DNA of 64,000 nt from Paenibacillus hemerocallicola (GCF_006265175.1 NZ_VDCQ01000012.1:62001-126000), one strand, 5' to 3'; shown: positions 16,462 through 24,654, counted from the stretch's first letter. Made by a program: numbers and translations. Notes: generated from the sequence alone by a model not told the origin.

Positions 16462-17016
16462 TTGACAAACGAGAAACTGAATATAGGTATCGTCTTAGGA
16501 AGCACCCGACAAGGACGGGTAAGTCCGCAAGTAGGAGAATGGGTAAAAGGAATTGCCGACAAACGTGGCGATGCAAACTATGAAATTGTGGATATTGCAT
16601 ATTTTCAACTACCGTTTTTGGGAACAACGGATGGAACAGAACCGGGCATTGCAGCTTGGAATGAAAAACTGGCTAACTTAGACGGATTCGTATTCATTGT
16701 GCAAGAATATAATCACAGTATTACGGGCGCCTTAAAAAATGCTATTGATTTTGCCCGTGAAGCTTGGAACAACAAAGCTGCGGGTATCGTAAGCTATGGT
16801 TCAACGGGCGGAGCGCGCGCAGCAGAGCATCTGCGTGGAATCCTGGGCGAATTGATGGTAGCTGATGTTCGGACACATCCAACTTTATCCTTGTTCACCG
16901 ATTTTGAGAATTTTTCAGTGTTTAAACCGCAGGACCTGCACCAGGACAACCTTAAGTTAATGCTCGATCAAGTTATTGCTTGGAGTGGTGCATTAAAAAC
17001 CTTGAGACAAAAATGA
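16462..17016 (+). CDS. NAD(P)H-dependent FMN reductase family protein
   Basis: A 184-residue flavodoxin-like reductase. G-S-T-R-Q-G-R-V-S (FMN phosphate loop), F-V-Q-E-Y-N-H-S-like P/N-x-Y segment (I-V-Q-E-Y-N-H-S) and Y-G-S-T-G-G-A-R-A are the family motifs. The TTG at 16462 follows GGAGGAAG and is preferred over an upstream in-frame ATG at 16321. The gene is visibly richer in A+T than its neighbours, which suggests recent acquisition. A strong terminator follows at 17122-17150. It may reduce quinones, azo dyes or chromate. Confidence 0.85.
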   Translation: MTNEKLNIGIVLGSTRQGRVSPQVGEWVKGIADKRGDANYEIVDIAYFQLPFLGTTDGTEPGIAAWNEKLANLDGFVFIVQEYNHSITGALKNAIDFAREAWNNKAAGIVSYGSTGGARAAEHLRGILGELMVADVRTHPTLSLFTDFENFSVFKPQDLHQDNLKLMLDQVIAWSGALKTLRQK

Positions 17017-17121
17017 TATTTCAATAAGAGAACGATGATTCGAATAACGGATACTAAAATATAGTGCTGCCGTTTTGCGCGGATATCGCGACGAAGCGTT
17101 TGGCGCGATCGAGACCCACCA

Positions 17122-17150
17122 GGGACGCTTTTCTTTTGCGTCCCTTTTTT
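17122..17150 (+). terminator. Intrinsic terminator after the FMN reductase
   Basis: GGGACGC and GCGTCCC form a perfect stem around TTTTCTTTT, followed by six T residues. Confidence 0.85.
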
Positions 17151-17160
17151 GCGCGCCATC

Positions 17161-17346
17161 GTGACCGCAGACGTATCGACACCGAGTCCGATCTCCTTCG
17201 TCGCGCCCGTATTTACGCCGTTTGTTTACGGTGGCAAGCGGCAGAACGGTGCCGAGGCGAGCCAATCGGCTTATGCTTCGCTTGAACAGGAAATAGCCTT
17301 GCTCAAGGAAGTGCTGAGGAGCAACGGTTTCATGTCCTGGAGCTAG
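17161..17346 (+). CDS. Doubtful small ORF of unknown function
   Basis: About 61 residues from GTG, ending in a plausible amphipathic helix (SLEQEIALLKEVLRSNG). There is no ribosome-binding site, and it starts just after a terminator. It could be a real orphan gene or a remnant. The DNA from 17347 to 17552 has only overlapping short frames, one of which reads through the next terminator, so I do not call a gene there. Confidence 0.25.
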   Translation: MTADVSTPSPISFVAPVFTPFVYGGKRQNGAEASQSAYASLEQEIALLKEVLRSNGFMSWS

Positions 17347-17552
17347 GCAGGAAATATGGACAAAGGAAGCGATGCAAAATCCGTTCTAGGATGCCCCACG
17401 AGATTGATTTGCACGATCAACGTGAAGGGGCATTTGTCGTATGCGAAGATGATGCAAGTGCCGGATATGATTACGCATGAACTATGCGATGAAGCGCCCG
17501 CTTCCGTATGTTACCGGTACAAGGGGCGGCAGGTTTGCCTTAGGCAATCGTC

Positions 17553-17579
17553 GACCGTCGACAATCGACGGTCTTTTTT
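17553..17579 (+). terminator. Perfect-stem intrinsic terminator
   Basis: GACCGTCGA and TCGACGGTC flank CAA, followed by six T residues. No convincing gene ends here, so it may terminate a small RNA or a decayed gene from 17161-17550. Confidence 0.75.
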
Positions 17580-17668
17580 CCATTTCAGGATTGACTCCGG
17601 AGCCGCACCAGACTGTAAAGTGAGAATAAGTCGAAAAACAAACCGACGGGATTGTTTCCTTTTTTTCA

Positions 17669-17717
17669 TTGACACCTCTTTTTTTACGTGCTACTGTATT
17701 AATTAATTAATACAGTA
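17669..17717 (+). promoter_or_regulatory. Promoter with 26-bp palindromic operator for the YtrA-type operon
   Basis: TTGACA (17669-17674) is followed 17 bases later by TACTGT as the -10. The -10 lies inside a perfect 26-bp palindrome (17692-17717, arms TACTGTATTAATT). A second small repeat, ACAGTA-A-TACTGT, overlaps its end at 17712-17724. This placement fits autorepression by the GntR protein that follows. Confidence 0.75.
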
Positions 17718-17743
17718 ATACTGTGTTGATAAACGGAGGTCAC

Positions 17744-18112
17744 ATGGAGTTCAATCAGAAGGAACCGATTTATGCGCAAATTATAGACGACATCAAATTC
17801 AAGTTTATGAACGGCACTTACAAGCCGGGGCAAGAAATCCCGTCCCGTCGCGAGCTGGCGAAAAGCTTGGGAGTCAATCCGAACACGATCCAGAGAGCTT
17901 ACAGGGAGATGGAGGATATGAACCTGATTGTCACGGCGAGGGGACAAGGAAGCTTCATGACAAGCGACACGGGGATGCTGGATTCGCTCCGGGAAGAAGC
18001 GCTGAACGCGTCCGTCGGCCAGTGCGTCGGGATGATGCGGTCTTTCGGGAAATCGGACGAGGAAATATTGGATTATGTGAGAAGGACGCTGGAGAGGAGC
18101 GGAATGCGATGA
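17744..18112 (+). CDS. GntR-family repressor, YtrA subfamily
   Basis: A 122-residue protein: an N-terminal winged helix (I-P-S-R-R-E-L-A-K-S-L-G-V-N-P-N-T-I-Q-R-A-Y) and only a short helical C-terminus. That size and layout define YtrA regulators, which control ABC exporter operons, often during cell-envelope stress. ATG 17744 follows GGAGGT by three bases; a GTG at 17723 is the alternative. Its stop overlaps the ATPase start (ATGA). The palindrome over the promoter is its likely binding site. Confidence 0.88.
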   Translation: MEFNQKEPIYAQIIDDIKFKFMNGTYKPGQEIPSRRELAKSLGVNPNTIQRAYREMEDMNLIVTARGQGSFMTSDTGMLDSLREEALNASVGQCVGMMRSFGKSDEEILDYVRRTLERSGMR

Positions 18113-18810
18113 TACGAGTGAACGGGGCTGTCAAAACGTTCGGCAAGAAAAAGGCGCTGGATGGACTGACCTTTGCCGCGGAAGAAGGAAAAATCATCGG
18201 ACTTCTCGGCACGAACGGTGCCGGGAAATCTACGACGCTCAAGGCGATGGCTGGCTTGCTGCGATTGGATCGAGGAGAGATTACGATCGACGGCGATAAG
18301 CCCGGATTGTCGGCAAGAGGCATGATCACCTATTTGCCCGACGTCGACGTCTGGTATCCGTGGATGAGATTGTCCGATGCGATTCGTTATATGAAAGATA
18401 TGTACTGGGATTGGAACGATGAGAAGGTCGGCCATCTCCTCGATTTTTTCGAACTTAGAGCGGATTCGGTTATGGCGGAAGCTTCCAAAGGCACTCGCGC
18501 CAAAATGAAGCTGCTGCTGGCGCTTGGCCGGCAAGCGAAATATTTGCTGTTGGACGAACCCTTATCGGGAATCGATCCGTTTGCCAGACGGCAGGTCGCT
18601 CAAGCGATCGTGGAAGACTTCATGGAGGAAGGGCAGACCGTTATTATTACCACGCATGAAGTGCCGGAGGTGGAAACGATGCTGGACGAGGTCGTGTTCA
18701 TCCACGAAGGGAAGCTGCTGCTTCAAGGACATGTGGAGACGATGAAGCATCAAAGAAGCATGTCCTTGATGGACATATTGAAAGAGGTGTATGACGGTGC
18801 ACGCGTTTAG
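18109..18810 (+). CDS. ABC transporter ATP-binding protein (YtrB-like)
   Basis: A 233-residue ATPase. Walker A is G-T-N-G-A-G-K-S-T (34-42) and Walker B is L-L-L-D-E-P-L-S-G-I-D. The signature motif is altered to S-K-G-T-R-A-K-M in place of LSGGQ, as is common in YtrB and BcrA relatives. The switch His lies in T-T-H-E. It is translationally coupled to the regulator and to the permease and is probably an exporter acting in envelope or antibiotic stress. Confidence 0.87.
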   Translation: MIRVNGAVKTFGKKKALDGLTFAAEEGKIIGLLGTNGAGKSTTLKAMAGLLRLDRGEITIDGDKPGLSARGMITYLPDVDVWYPWMRLSDAIRYMKDMYWDWNDEKVGHLLDFFELRADSVMAEASKGTRAKMKLLLALGRQAKYLLLDEPLSGIDPFARRQVAQAIVEDFMEEGQTVIITTHEVPEVETMLDEVVFIHEGKLLLQGHVETMKHQRSMSLMDILKEVYDGARV

Positions 18811-19471
18811 CCGCTTGTTGAAAACCGATCTGCGGAACCGCAGAAATACGATTCTGATTACGCTCGGAGCACTCGTTCCGGTGCATGCGGCGCTTGCGCT
18901 GTTAATAATGCAGCAAAACTTCGACAAGGCGCAGTTGAGCTTCGTAAGCACATTGAATATCGCCGTTTATTTCTCCGCGATGCTGCTTCCATTCGTTTAT
19001 TGCTTCACGGCTTGGCGCGAGGAGCGGAGACAACGTTCGATCTATTTGTTATTATCGCTTCCCATTCCCAGAACCCATTTGTTGATGTCCAAATCGCTCG
19101 CGGTCGGGTGGGAGATCCTGCTCATTTCGGCGGTTATGGCGGCAGGGCTGACCATACAAAACGGAATAAGCGACGGGCTGCTGTTCCGTACGGAGCCGTT
19201 GATCACGTTAAATGCGGCGAAAATATGGTTTATGCTCCGAATTTTGCTGGCCGCTGCTTGTCTCGTATTCCTGTGCTTCTTCAGCACGCTGCTCGGGGCA
19301 TGCTTCGGGAAGCTGTCGTTATTGATTACATGTCTCGTCTTTGCGGTCGGTCTAGTCGTGACGATCGTGGCAATGGCTAATATTCAACCTTTTTTCGTAT
19401 TTGCTTTTTTTGGTCTGGGGTACTTTGGAGGAAGCGTCTATTTGCTGGAGAAGAAGGTGGGGGTCGGATGA
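18797..19471 (+). CDS. ABC-2 type permease
   Basis: About 224 residues with roughly six hydrophobic segments (near 18-40, 50-70, 95-115, 140-165, 170-190 and 195-215). The GTG at 18797 has GAGGTG at good spacing; an ATG at 18791 is too close to it. The gene overlaps the ATPase and overlaps the next gene by four bases. It forms the membrane part of the YtrB-like transporter. Confidence 0.8.
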   Translation: MHAFSRLLKTDLRNRRNTILITLGALVPVHAALALLIMQQNFDKAQLSFVSTLNIAVYFSAMLLPFVYCFTAWREERRQRSIYLLLSLPIPRTHLLMSKSLAVGWEILLISAVMAAGLTIQNGISDGLLFRTEPLITLNAAKIWFMLRILLAAACLVFLCFFSTLLGACFGKLSLLITCLVFAVGLVVTIVAMANIQPFFVFAFFGLGYFGGSVYLLEKKVGVG

Positions 19472-20043
19472 AGGGTAAAGCTTCGTTTCTCGGACAATTT
19501 CTTACGAATGCGGCACAAGTAGGCAGCGTAATTCCAAGCTCGACCTTTTTGACCCGCAAAATGCTTCCGCCCGCAATACCATGGCACAAGCTGGAACGGA
19601 TAGCGGAGCTCGGTCCAGGCACTGGAGTGTTTACCAGGTATTTGCAGGCGAGAAGGAGCGGCTCGAGCGAGCTTGTCTTGTTCGAGAAAAATAAAACGTT
19701 TCGGGAGACGTTGAAACGACAATATCCCGGACTCCCGATCCTTGAAGACGCGTTGCATTTGGAGAACATCGTCAAGGAGACGGGGCGTCCGTTTGATCTG
19801 ATCGTATCGGGACTTCCATTCGCCAATTTCCCGAACGAGCTGCAGGAGCGGCTGTTTCGAACCATTCATGAAGCTCTGGCGCCGAACGGAACGTTTATCG
19901 CTTTTCAATATACGCTGCGGCTCAGAAGAAAGTTTCAGACCCATTTTCCGACGATGGATACGGGGCACACCTGGTTGAACGTTCCGCCGGCTTGGGTATT
20001 TACATGCAGGAAACAGTCCGAGCGAAGATCGGGAAATGGTTGA
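19468..20043 (+). CDS. SAM-dependent methyltransferase, phospholipid N-methyltransferase-like
   Basis: A 191-residue protein. The start F-L-G-Q-F-L-T-N-A-A-Q-V-G-S-V-I-P-S-S and the SAM loop E-L-G-P-G-T-G-V-F-T (47-56) are typical of the PmtA/rRNA-dimethylase-like group. S-G-L-P-F-A-N-F-P near residue 115 stands where the catalytic N-L-P-F motif occurs. It is joined to the ABC genes by an ATGA overlap, so it is part of the same stress operon. Lipid methylation is inference; methylation of another lipid-like molecule is possible. Confidence 0.75.
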   Translation: MKGKASFLGQFLTNAAQVGSVIPSSTFLTRKMLPPAIPWHKLERIAELGPGTGVFTRYLQARRSGSSELVLFEKNKTFRETLKRQYPGLPILEDALHLENIVKETGRPFDLIVSGLPFANFPNELQERLFRTIHEALAPNGTFIAFQYTLRLRRKFQTHFPTMDTGHTWLNVPPAWVFTCRKQSERRSGNG

Positions 20044-20089
20044 TTTTCAATAAATGAACTTCTAAATCAACTTCGCTTGGTATCGCGAC

Positions 20090-20124
20090 AAAGCTTCGGA
20101 AACGGCTGTTTCCGGAGCTTTTCT
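20090..20124 (+). terminator. Intrinsic terminator of the YtrA-type operon
   Basis: AAAGCTTCGGAAAC pairs with GTTTCCGGAGCTTT with one mismatch around GGCT, and ends in T residues. Confidence 0.75.
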
Positions 20125-20255
20125 GCATTTTGGGAAAGCGGTAAACAAATGTGCAAATAAACTGAACCATTGTACTACCCGATGTGCAAAAAGAACGGTG
20201 AAACTTACAAAGAATTCAGCTCGCGATACCGATATGATAACGACAACAGCATAGT

Positions 20256-20269
20256 TGTAAGCGCTTACT
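20256..20269. promoter_or_regulatory. cre box (CcpA site)
   Basis: TGTAAGCGCTTACT matches the consensus WTGNAANCGNWNNCW-type operator with a near-perfect palindrome. A TATGAT sequence lies about 20 bases upstream as a possible -10. It suggests carbon catabolite control of the region that now holds a broken oxidoreductase gene and an intact one. Confidence 0.7.
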
Positions 20270-20462
20270 GTTATCGAGCGTAATCGGAGCCGTTTATTTG
20301 CCGTCTTAGCGTTCGTTATTTCGACATGAATTTTAGTACAACTAATCCGAACGATTGTCCAAATCGGAATGCAAAAACTTCGGTCAATCCGCTAAATCTT
20401 TTGCATGGAACGCTTAGTATCATTACGGTAGCACAATTCGAACATCAAATGGAAGATTCGAA

Positions 20463-20675
20463 TTGGCGGATCAATACGGCATTGCATTGCTGGATAGCGC
20501 AGAATCACTCACGGATGTTTCGATCGCCATTATCGGCTCGTATGCCGTCGACAATGAGAAAATCCGGGTAATCGAATGGTGCGAGCGGCATGGCAAGCAT
20601 GTGATGCTCGGTAAGCCGATCGTCACTTGGCGAAAAGAATTGGATAGGCATACGCCATTATTATTAATGACATGA
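20463..20675 (+). pseudogene. Remnant of a Gfo/Idh/MocA oxidoreductase
   Basis: The frame holds A-D-Q-Y-G-I-x-L-L-D-S-A-E-S-L, then V-S-I-A-I-I-G-S-Y, then G-K-H-V-M-L-G-K-P-I. These match, in order, the N-terminal half of a Gfo/Idh/MocA protein (the last is the GKHVxxEKP motif with Glu changed to Gly). No Rossmann GxGxxG start and no C-terminal domain are present. It ends 16 bases before an intact member of the family. Bases 20125-20462 hold the cre box but no clear gene. Confidence 0.6.
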
Positions 20676-20691
20676 AGGGTGAGGCAAGCAA

Positions 20692-21693
20692 ATGAACGAA
20701 CGCAAAGTGCGATTTGCCGTCGTCGGCTGCGGCGGTATTTCTTTCAGCCATTTTATCGGGATCGAGCGGGCCGAGGAAGCCGAGCTTGCGGCGGTATGCG
20801 ACGCAAACGAGAAGAGGTCCGAGGAGTTCGGAACCAAATATAACGTGAAAGCTTATACCGATTATGCCCGCCTGCTTGCGGACCCGGATATTGACGTCGT
20901 CTGCTTATGCACGCCCAGCGGCATGCATGCGGACCAAACGATCCAGGCCGCGGAGGCGGGAAAACATGTCGTATGCGAGAAGCCGATGGCCATCAATCTG
21001 GCGGATGCCGAGCGAATGGTCGAAGCTTGCGACATAATAGGCGTCAAGCTGGCGACGATTTTTCCGCGCCGAATGTCTCCCGCATCGCGGTTCGTGAAAA
21101 GTTTGCTGGAGGAAGGCAAGCTTGGCAAGCTCAGTCTGTGTTCGGGCTACGTAAAATTTTATCGCGACCAGGCCTATTACGACAGCGCGGGCTGGCGCGG
21201 AACATGGGCAATGGACGGCGGCGGGGCGATGATGAATCAAGGCATCCATACGATCGACCTGCTTCAATGGTTCGCCGGACCGGTCGAGTCGCTTCACGGC
21301 TATGCCCGCAATGTTCTTCGCAGCATCGAGGTGGAGGATACGGCCGTCGCATCGTTGCAGTTCAAGAACGGCGCACTCGGTTCGATCGAAGCGACGACGA
21401 CGGCTTACAAGCAGCCGGACCACCGGATCGTCCTGCATGGCGACAAAGGTACCATAATACTGACGGGCGAAGAAATTACGACGTTGGATCTGGTCGGGGA
21501 GAAGATCGAAATTCCCGTATTCGAACCGTTCGCCGTCGTTCCGGACGGTCATGCCGTCCAAATCCGCGATATGGCGCTTGCCGTCCTGCAAGACCGTCAG
21601 CCGGTCGTGACCGGACGCGACGGGAAGCATTCGCTCGAGATCATTCTCGGCACGTACGAGTCGCAACGGAGCCACCGCGAAATCTTGTTTTGA
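20692..21693 (+). CDS. Gfo/Idh/MocA family oxidoreductase
   Basis: A 333-residue NAD(P)-dependent sugar dehydrogenase. The Rossmann motif V-G-C-G-G-I is near residue 12, G-K-H-V-V-C-E-K-P-M near 90 and G-G-A-M-M-N-Q-G-I-H-T-I-D near 175, which holds the catalytic-region His. GGGTGAGG precedes the start. It stands alone between the relic gene and a bidirectional terminator. The substrate (inositol, sugar or sugar acid) cannot be told. Confidence 0.87.
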   Translation: MNERKVRFAVVGCGGISFSHFIGIERAEEAELAAVCDANEKRSEEFGTKYNVKAYTDYARLLADPDIDVVCLCTPSGMHADQTIQAAEAGKHVVCEKPMAINLADAERMVEACDIIGVKLATIFPRRMSPASRFVKSLLEEGKLGKLSLCSGYVKFYRDQAYYDSAGWRGTWAMDGGGAMMNQGIHTIDLLQWFAGPVESLHGYARNVLRSIEVEDTAVASLQFKNGALGSIEATTTAYKQPDHRIVLHGDKGTIILTGEEITTLDLVGEKIEIPVFEPFAVVPDGHAVQIRDMALAVLQDRQPVVTGRDGKHSLEIILGTYESQRSHREILF

Positions 21694-21699
21694 TTCCCG

Positions 21700-21743
21700 A
21701 AAACCCCACCATCCCGCAGCGTACTGCGGGGAGATGGGGTTTT
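21700..21743. terminator. Bidirectional terminator between convergent genes
   Basis: A 20-base arm starting AAAACCCCACC pairs with one ending ATGGGGTTTT around a four-base loop. A-run and T-run flanks let it serve both the oxidoreductase and khtU. Confidence 0.85.
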
Positions 21744-21752
21744 GGCGCGATC

Positions 21753-22967
21753 CTACATATTCTCTCGTTTGCCTTTGCGTTTACTACGGGGCACAAGCTT
21801 CTGACCCCATTGATAGATCGATTTCGACTCCTTTGTCAAAATCGGACCGAGCACGGCTAGGATTAGCACATACAATACGGCGAACGATTGAATAGCCGGA
21901 ATCAGTCCGCCCGCTTTCCCGATGTTCGCCATAATGATCGAGAATTCGCCCCGCGAGACGAGGGTGAAGCCGACGTTTAACGATGCTCGCGGCGAAATGC
22001 CGGATAAGCGTCCCGCGATCATACCGGCCAAATAATTGCCGACTATCGTGAGCACTACCGCGAGTAGGGCCATTCCGACGGCTCCGCCCAATGTTGCGGG
22101 CTCGATCGTCAAGCCGAAGCCGAAGAAAAATACGGCACCGAAAAAATCGCGGAAAGGCAGCACGTGATGCTCGATCCGCTTCACATGGGCCGATTCCCCC
22201 AAAACAAGCCCGATCATCAACGCTCCGATCGCTTCGGCTACATGAAGCGTCTCCGAGAAGCCGGCGACGAGAAACAGCAATGTCATGACGAGCAACAGAA
22301 ACAGCTCGGAGGATTGGATGTTCAGGGCGATATCGATATATTTGATAACTTTCCTGCCGATGAAAAGAAATAAGACGATAAACAGGAGAGCGGTCAAGGA
22401 AATAACCAGCACCCCGACAAACGTAGTCGCCCCGCTCAATACCAATCCGGTCAATATCGAGATGTGCACGGCGATAAACAAATCGTCGAACATGATCATC
22501 CCCATGATGAGTTCCGTCTCGGGGTTGGCGGTCCGTTTCAAATCGACCAAAACTTTGGCGACGATCGCCGTAGACGAGCTCGTCATGATCCCGCACACGA
22601 CCAGCGTTTCCTTTAGCGGCAAATCCATGATCCAGCCGAGCAGCAGACCGGATACGAAATTGATCGCGACGTAGAAGGAACCGCCGACGAGGATCGCTTT
22701 ACCGGATTTCAGCAGCCGTTTGACGGAAAATTCCAAGCCCAAATAAAATAACAGAAACAAGATGCCAAGCCGTCCCATAAAATCGATAAAAGCCGAGCTC
22801 TCGATAAATCTGAGATCGATGATCCAAAAGTGGGGCGCATGCGGACCAACGGCCATTCCGATCAAAATATAAAAGGGAATGACCGAGAAGCGGAGCTTGG
22901 TGGAAATAAAGCCTACGAGCGTAATGAGTGCAACGGCCAAACCCACTTCGAATATGAGCATATCCAT
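21753..22967 (-). CDS. khtU: K+/H+ antiporter, CPA2 family (KhtU-like)
   Basis: A 404-residue membrane protein with about 12 hydrophobic segments. Family marks are the discontinuous-helix regions T-S-S-S-T-A-I-V-A near residue 130 and the late V-S-R-G-E-F-S-I near 345, plus M-F-D-D-L near 160 with the likely ion-binding acidic pair. It follows khtT by three bases. In Bacillus, KhtU exports K+ and is gated by KhtT, protecting against methylglyoxal and high K+. The same role is likely. Confidence 0.86.
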   Translation of the reverse strand: MDMLIFEVGLAVALITLVGFISTKLRFSVIPFYILIGMAVGPHAPHFWIIDLRFIESSAFIDFMGRLGILFLLFYLGLEFSVKRLLKSGKAILVGGSFYVAINFVSGLLLGWIMDLPLKETLVVCGIMTSSSTAIVAKVLVDLKRTANPETELIMGMIMFDDLFIAVHISILTGLVLSGATTFVGVLVISLTALLFIVLFLFIGRKVIKYIDIALNIQSSELFLLLVMTLLFLVAGFSETLHVAEAIGALMIGLVLGESAHVKRIEHHVLPFRDFFGAVFFFGFGLTIEPATLGGAVGMALLAVVLTIVGNYLAGMIAGRLSGISPRASLNVGFTLVSRGEFSIIMANIGKAGGLIPAIQSFAVLYVLILAVLGPILTKESKSIYQWGQKLVPRSKRKGKRENM

Positions 22968-22970
22968 CGA

Positions 22971-23465
22971 TTACAAGCTCCCGTTCGTTAGCAGGTGCTT
23001 CAATTGCTGCAGCTGTTTGCGCTCTCCGGCCACGATCAGCGTAGAGCCGGCGGCAAATGCATAGTCCGCTCCGGGATTCATTGTTTTCCGATGATTTTTC
23101 TCGGTTACAGCCAAAATGGTCGCACCGGTATTACGGCGGATGTCCAATTCTCCGATCCGTTTCCCGACGCATCCTGACGAAGGTTCTATGCGAAGCCATT
23201 CAATAATTAATCCATCCAGAGCCATCTCCTGGTTCTCGGCAAGCCTCGGCGTATACGAGATGCCGGAGATTATGGCCGAGACCGTTCTGGCCTCCTCGTC
23301 GTCCAACGTTACCATTGACAAAACTTCGTCGGGGTCGTCCGGGCTCATATGAAACAAATCGCGCCGGTCGTCGTTATGCACGACGATGACCAGCTTCTCC
23401 CCGCTGCGTGTATCCAGGCAATATTTGCGGCCGATTCCGGGCAAATCCGATTCTCTAAGGTTCAA
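22971..23465 (-). CDS. khtT: RCK_C (TrkA-C) regulatory subunit of the K+ antiporter (KhtT-like)
   Basis: The TTG at 23465 gives a 164-residue protein beginning M-N-L-R-E-S-D-L-P-G-I-G, matching the start of Bacillus KhtT both in sequence and length; GAGGAGG precedes it. A longer frame from ATG 23507 lacks a ribosome-binding site. The C-terminal 80 residues (V-G-K-R-I-G-E-L-D-I-R to G-S-T-L-I-V-A-G) form an RCK_C domain that binds a nucleotide such as c-di-AMP. The usual third gene khtS is missing upstream; a 24-codon frame takes its place. Confidence 0.88.
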   Translation of the reverse strand: MNLRESDLPGIGRKYCLDTRSGEKLVIVVHNDDRRDLFHMSPDDPDEVLSMVTLDDEEARTVSAIISGISYTPRLAENQEMALDGLIIEWLRIEPSSGCVGKRIGELDIRRNTGATILAVTEKNHRKTMNPGADYAFAAGSTLIVAGERKQLQQLKHLLTNGSL

Positions 23466-23529
23466 AGTATATATTCCCTCCTCTCCACACTCTGTAAGGT
23501 CTTCCATTACAGCCAGCGAACGGTTTCAT
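23455..23529 (-). CDS. Possible 24-residue leader peptide overlapping the khtT start
   Basis: The frame starts with ATG behind a near-perfect AAGGAGGG site at good spacing and ends in TAG eight bases inside khtT. It begins MKPFAGCNGRP. The strong ribosome-binding site and overlap suggest translational coupling to khtT. It is not similar to KhtS, which is about 110 residues in Bacillus. Confidence 0.45.
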   Translation of the reverse strand: MKPFAGCNGRPYRVWRGGNIYFEP

Positions 23530-23551
23530 GACGAATCCCTCCTTGTTAAAA

Positions 23552-23573
23552 TAGACCTCTCGTCGGAGGTCTA
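23552..23573 (-). promoter_or_regulatory. Hairpin in the kht leader
   Basis: Read on the minus strand, TAGACCTC and GAGGTCTA pair around CGACGA and are followed by TTTT. It could be a weak attenuator or an operator before the leader peptide. Confidence 0.4.
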
Positions 23574-23719
23574 CTTAAAGTGTACCAGAAGTGGCGAATA
23601 AGTCCATGCCGCATTTCCGCCAAGTTGTGCAAAAATTGTGAATGATCGTGAAAATCGCGGTATAAAAGGCTATTTGAATCGGATAAAGCTTAAGAGCACA
23701 GACGTTAGGCGAGATGCTT

Positions 23720-24616
23720 CTAATCCGTTATTTGTTTGAACAGCCTCTCCCGCAAAACCTTCGCATATTCCGAAGGAGTCATTCCCGTCGTTTTCTTGAA
23801 CTGACGCGAAAAATAGTGGAGGCTGTTGTAGCCGAGCATTTCGGATATTTCCGTCAAATTGTTGTTGTTCTGGCGGATATGCTCCTTCGCCTTGTCGATT
23901 TTCAACCGGTTCCAATATTCCAGAACGCCGCAATCGAATTTCGCCTTGAACAGCATGCTCAAGTGCGTCCGTCCGACCGAAAACGTCTCGCATAAATGGG
24001 CCAGCGTCAAATTGCCGACCAAATTGTCCTTCATATGGGCTGTAACTTTATCGATCAGCCCGGACTCCTGCTTTCCCTTTACGACGGACGCGCGCTGCTT
24101 TTTCTCCTTCAGCACGTCCGCCTTGCGCATCAGCTGCAGCAGGAGCATCTCCGTATACGAGACGAACAGCTGCTCGCTGCCGAACGGCGAGTCGCTTTGC
24201 CTGGCCAATTTGCCCGCGACCGGATTGGGACCGAAAGTGTTCCAGCCCTCCTTCATGATGAGGGAGACGGTCGCGATTTCTTCGTTTCCGAGGTGGAACA
24301 GCTTGTTGTCCGCAAAAAAACGCAACGCCGGCGAGCTGCATTCGAACGAGACGATATACATATTGGCGGCGATTTTCCCGTTCGAGCTCGGACGATGGAA
24401 TTCGTTCGGCTCGTACACGAGCAGATCCCCTTGCTTCAATTCATAGTCCCGCGAATCGGTGCTGACGCGCAGTTCCCCGCGGTCGATATAGACCAGCTCC
24501 CAAAAATCGTGCCGCTCTCCCCGGTGCCAATAGTTGATGGCCAGTTCGAAATAATGGCAGGAAATCACTTTGTCGATGACGATATCCCGAGCGATCGGGT
24601 ACCGCTGCAGAGTCAT
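23720..24616 (-). CDS. AraC-family transcriptional regulator, twin 1
   Basis: A 298-residue protein with an N-terminal cupin-like sensor (H-D-F-W-E-L near residue 40, G-D-L-L-V-Y-E-P-N-E-F-H near 70) and two C-terminal helix-turn-helix motifs (the second A-E-I/T-E-I-S-E-M-L-G-Y-N-S-L-H-Y-F-S-R-Q). The start at 24616 was set by alignment with its neighbour and a GAGGGG site; an ATG at 24625 is possible. It has the same length and layout as the adjacent gene, so the pair arose by tandem duplication. The likely target is the sugar operon at 25783. Confidence 0.83.
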   Translation of the reverse strand: MTLQRYPIARDIVIDKVISCHYFELAINYWHRGERHDFWELVYIDRGELRVSTDSRDYELKQGDLLVYEPNEFHRPSSNGKIAANMYIVSFECSSPALRFFADNKLFHLGNEEIATVSLIMKEGWNTFGPNPVAGKLARQSDSPFGSEQLFVSYTEMLLLQLMRKADVLKEKKQRASVVKGKQESGLIDKVTAHMKDNLVGNLTLAHLCETFSVGRTHLSMLFKAKFDCGVLEYWNRLKIDKAKEHIRQNNNNLTEISEMLGYNSLHYFSRQFKKTTGMTPSEYAKVLRERLFKQITD

Positions 24617-24654
24617 ACGCACCATGCCCCTCGGAAGATGATAATCGGCTCTTG

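Noticed and set aside
17356-17706. Plus-strand frame of 116 codons
   Set aside because: It reads straight through the perfect-stem terminator at 17553-17579 and into the YtrA promoter.
20326-20571. Plus-strand frame before the oxidoreductase relic
   Set aside because: No ribosome-binding site, no family resemblance, and it overlaps the better-supported relic in another frame.
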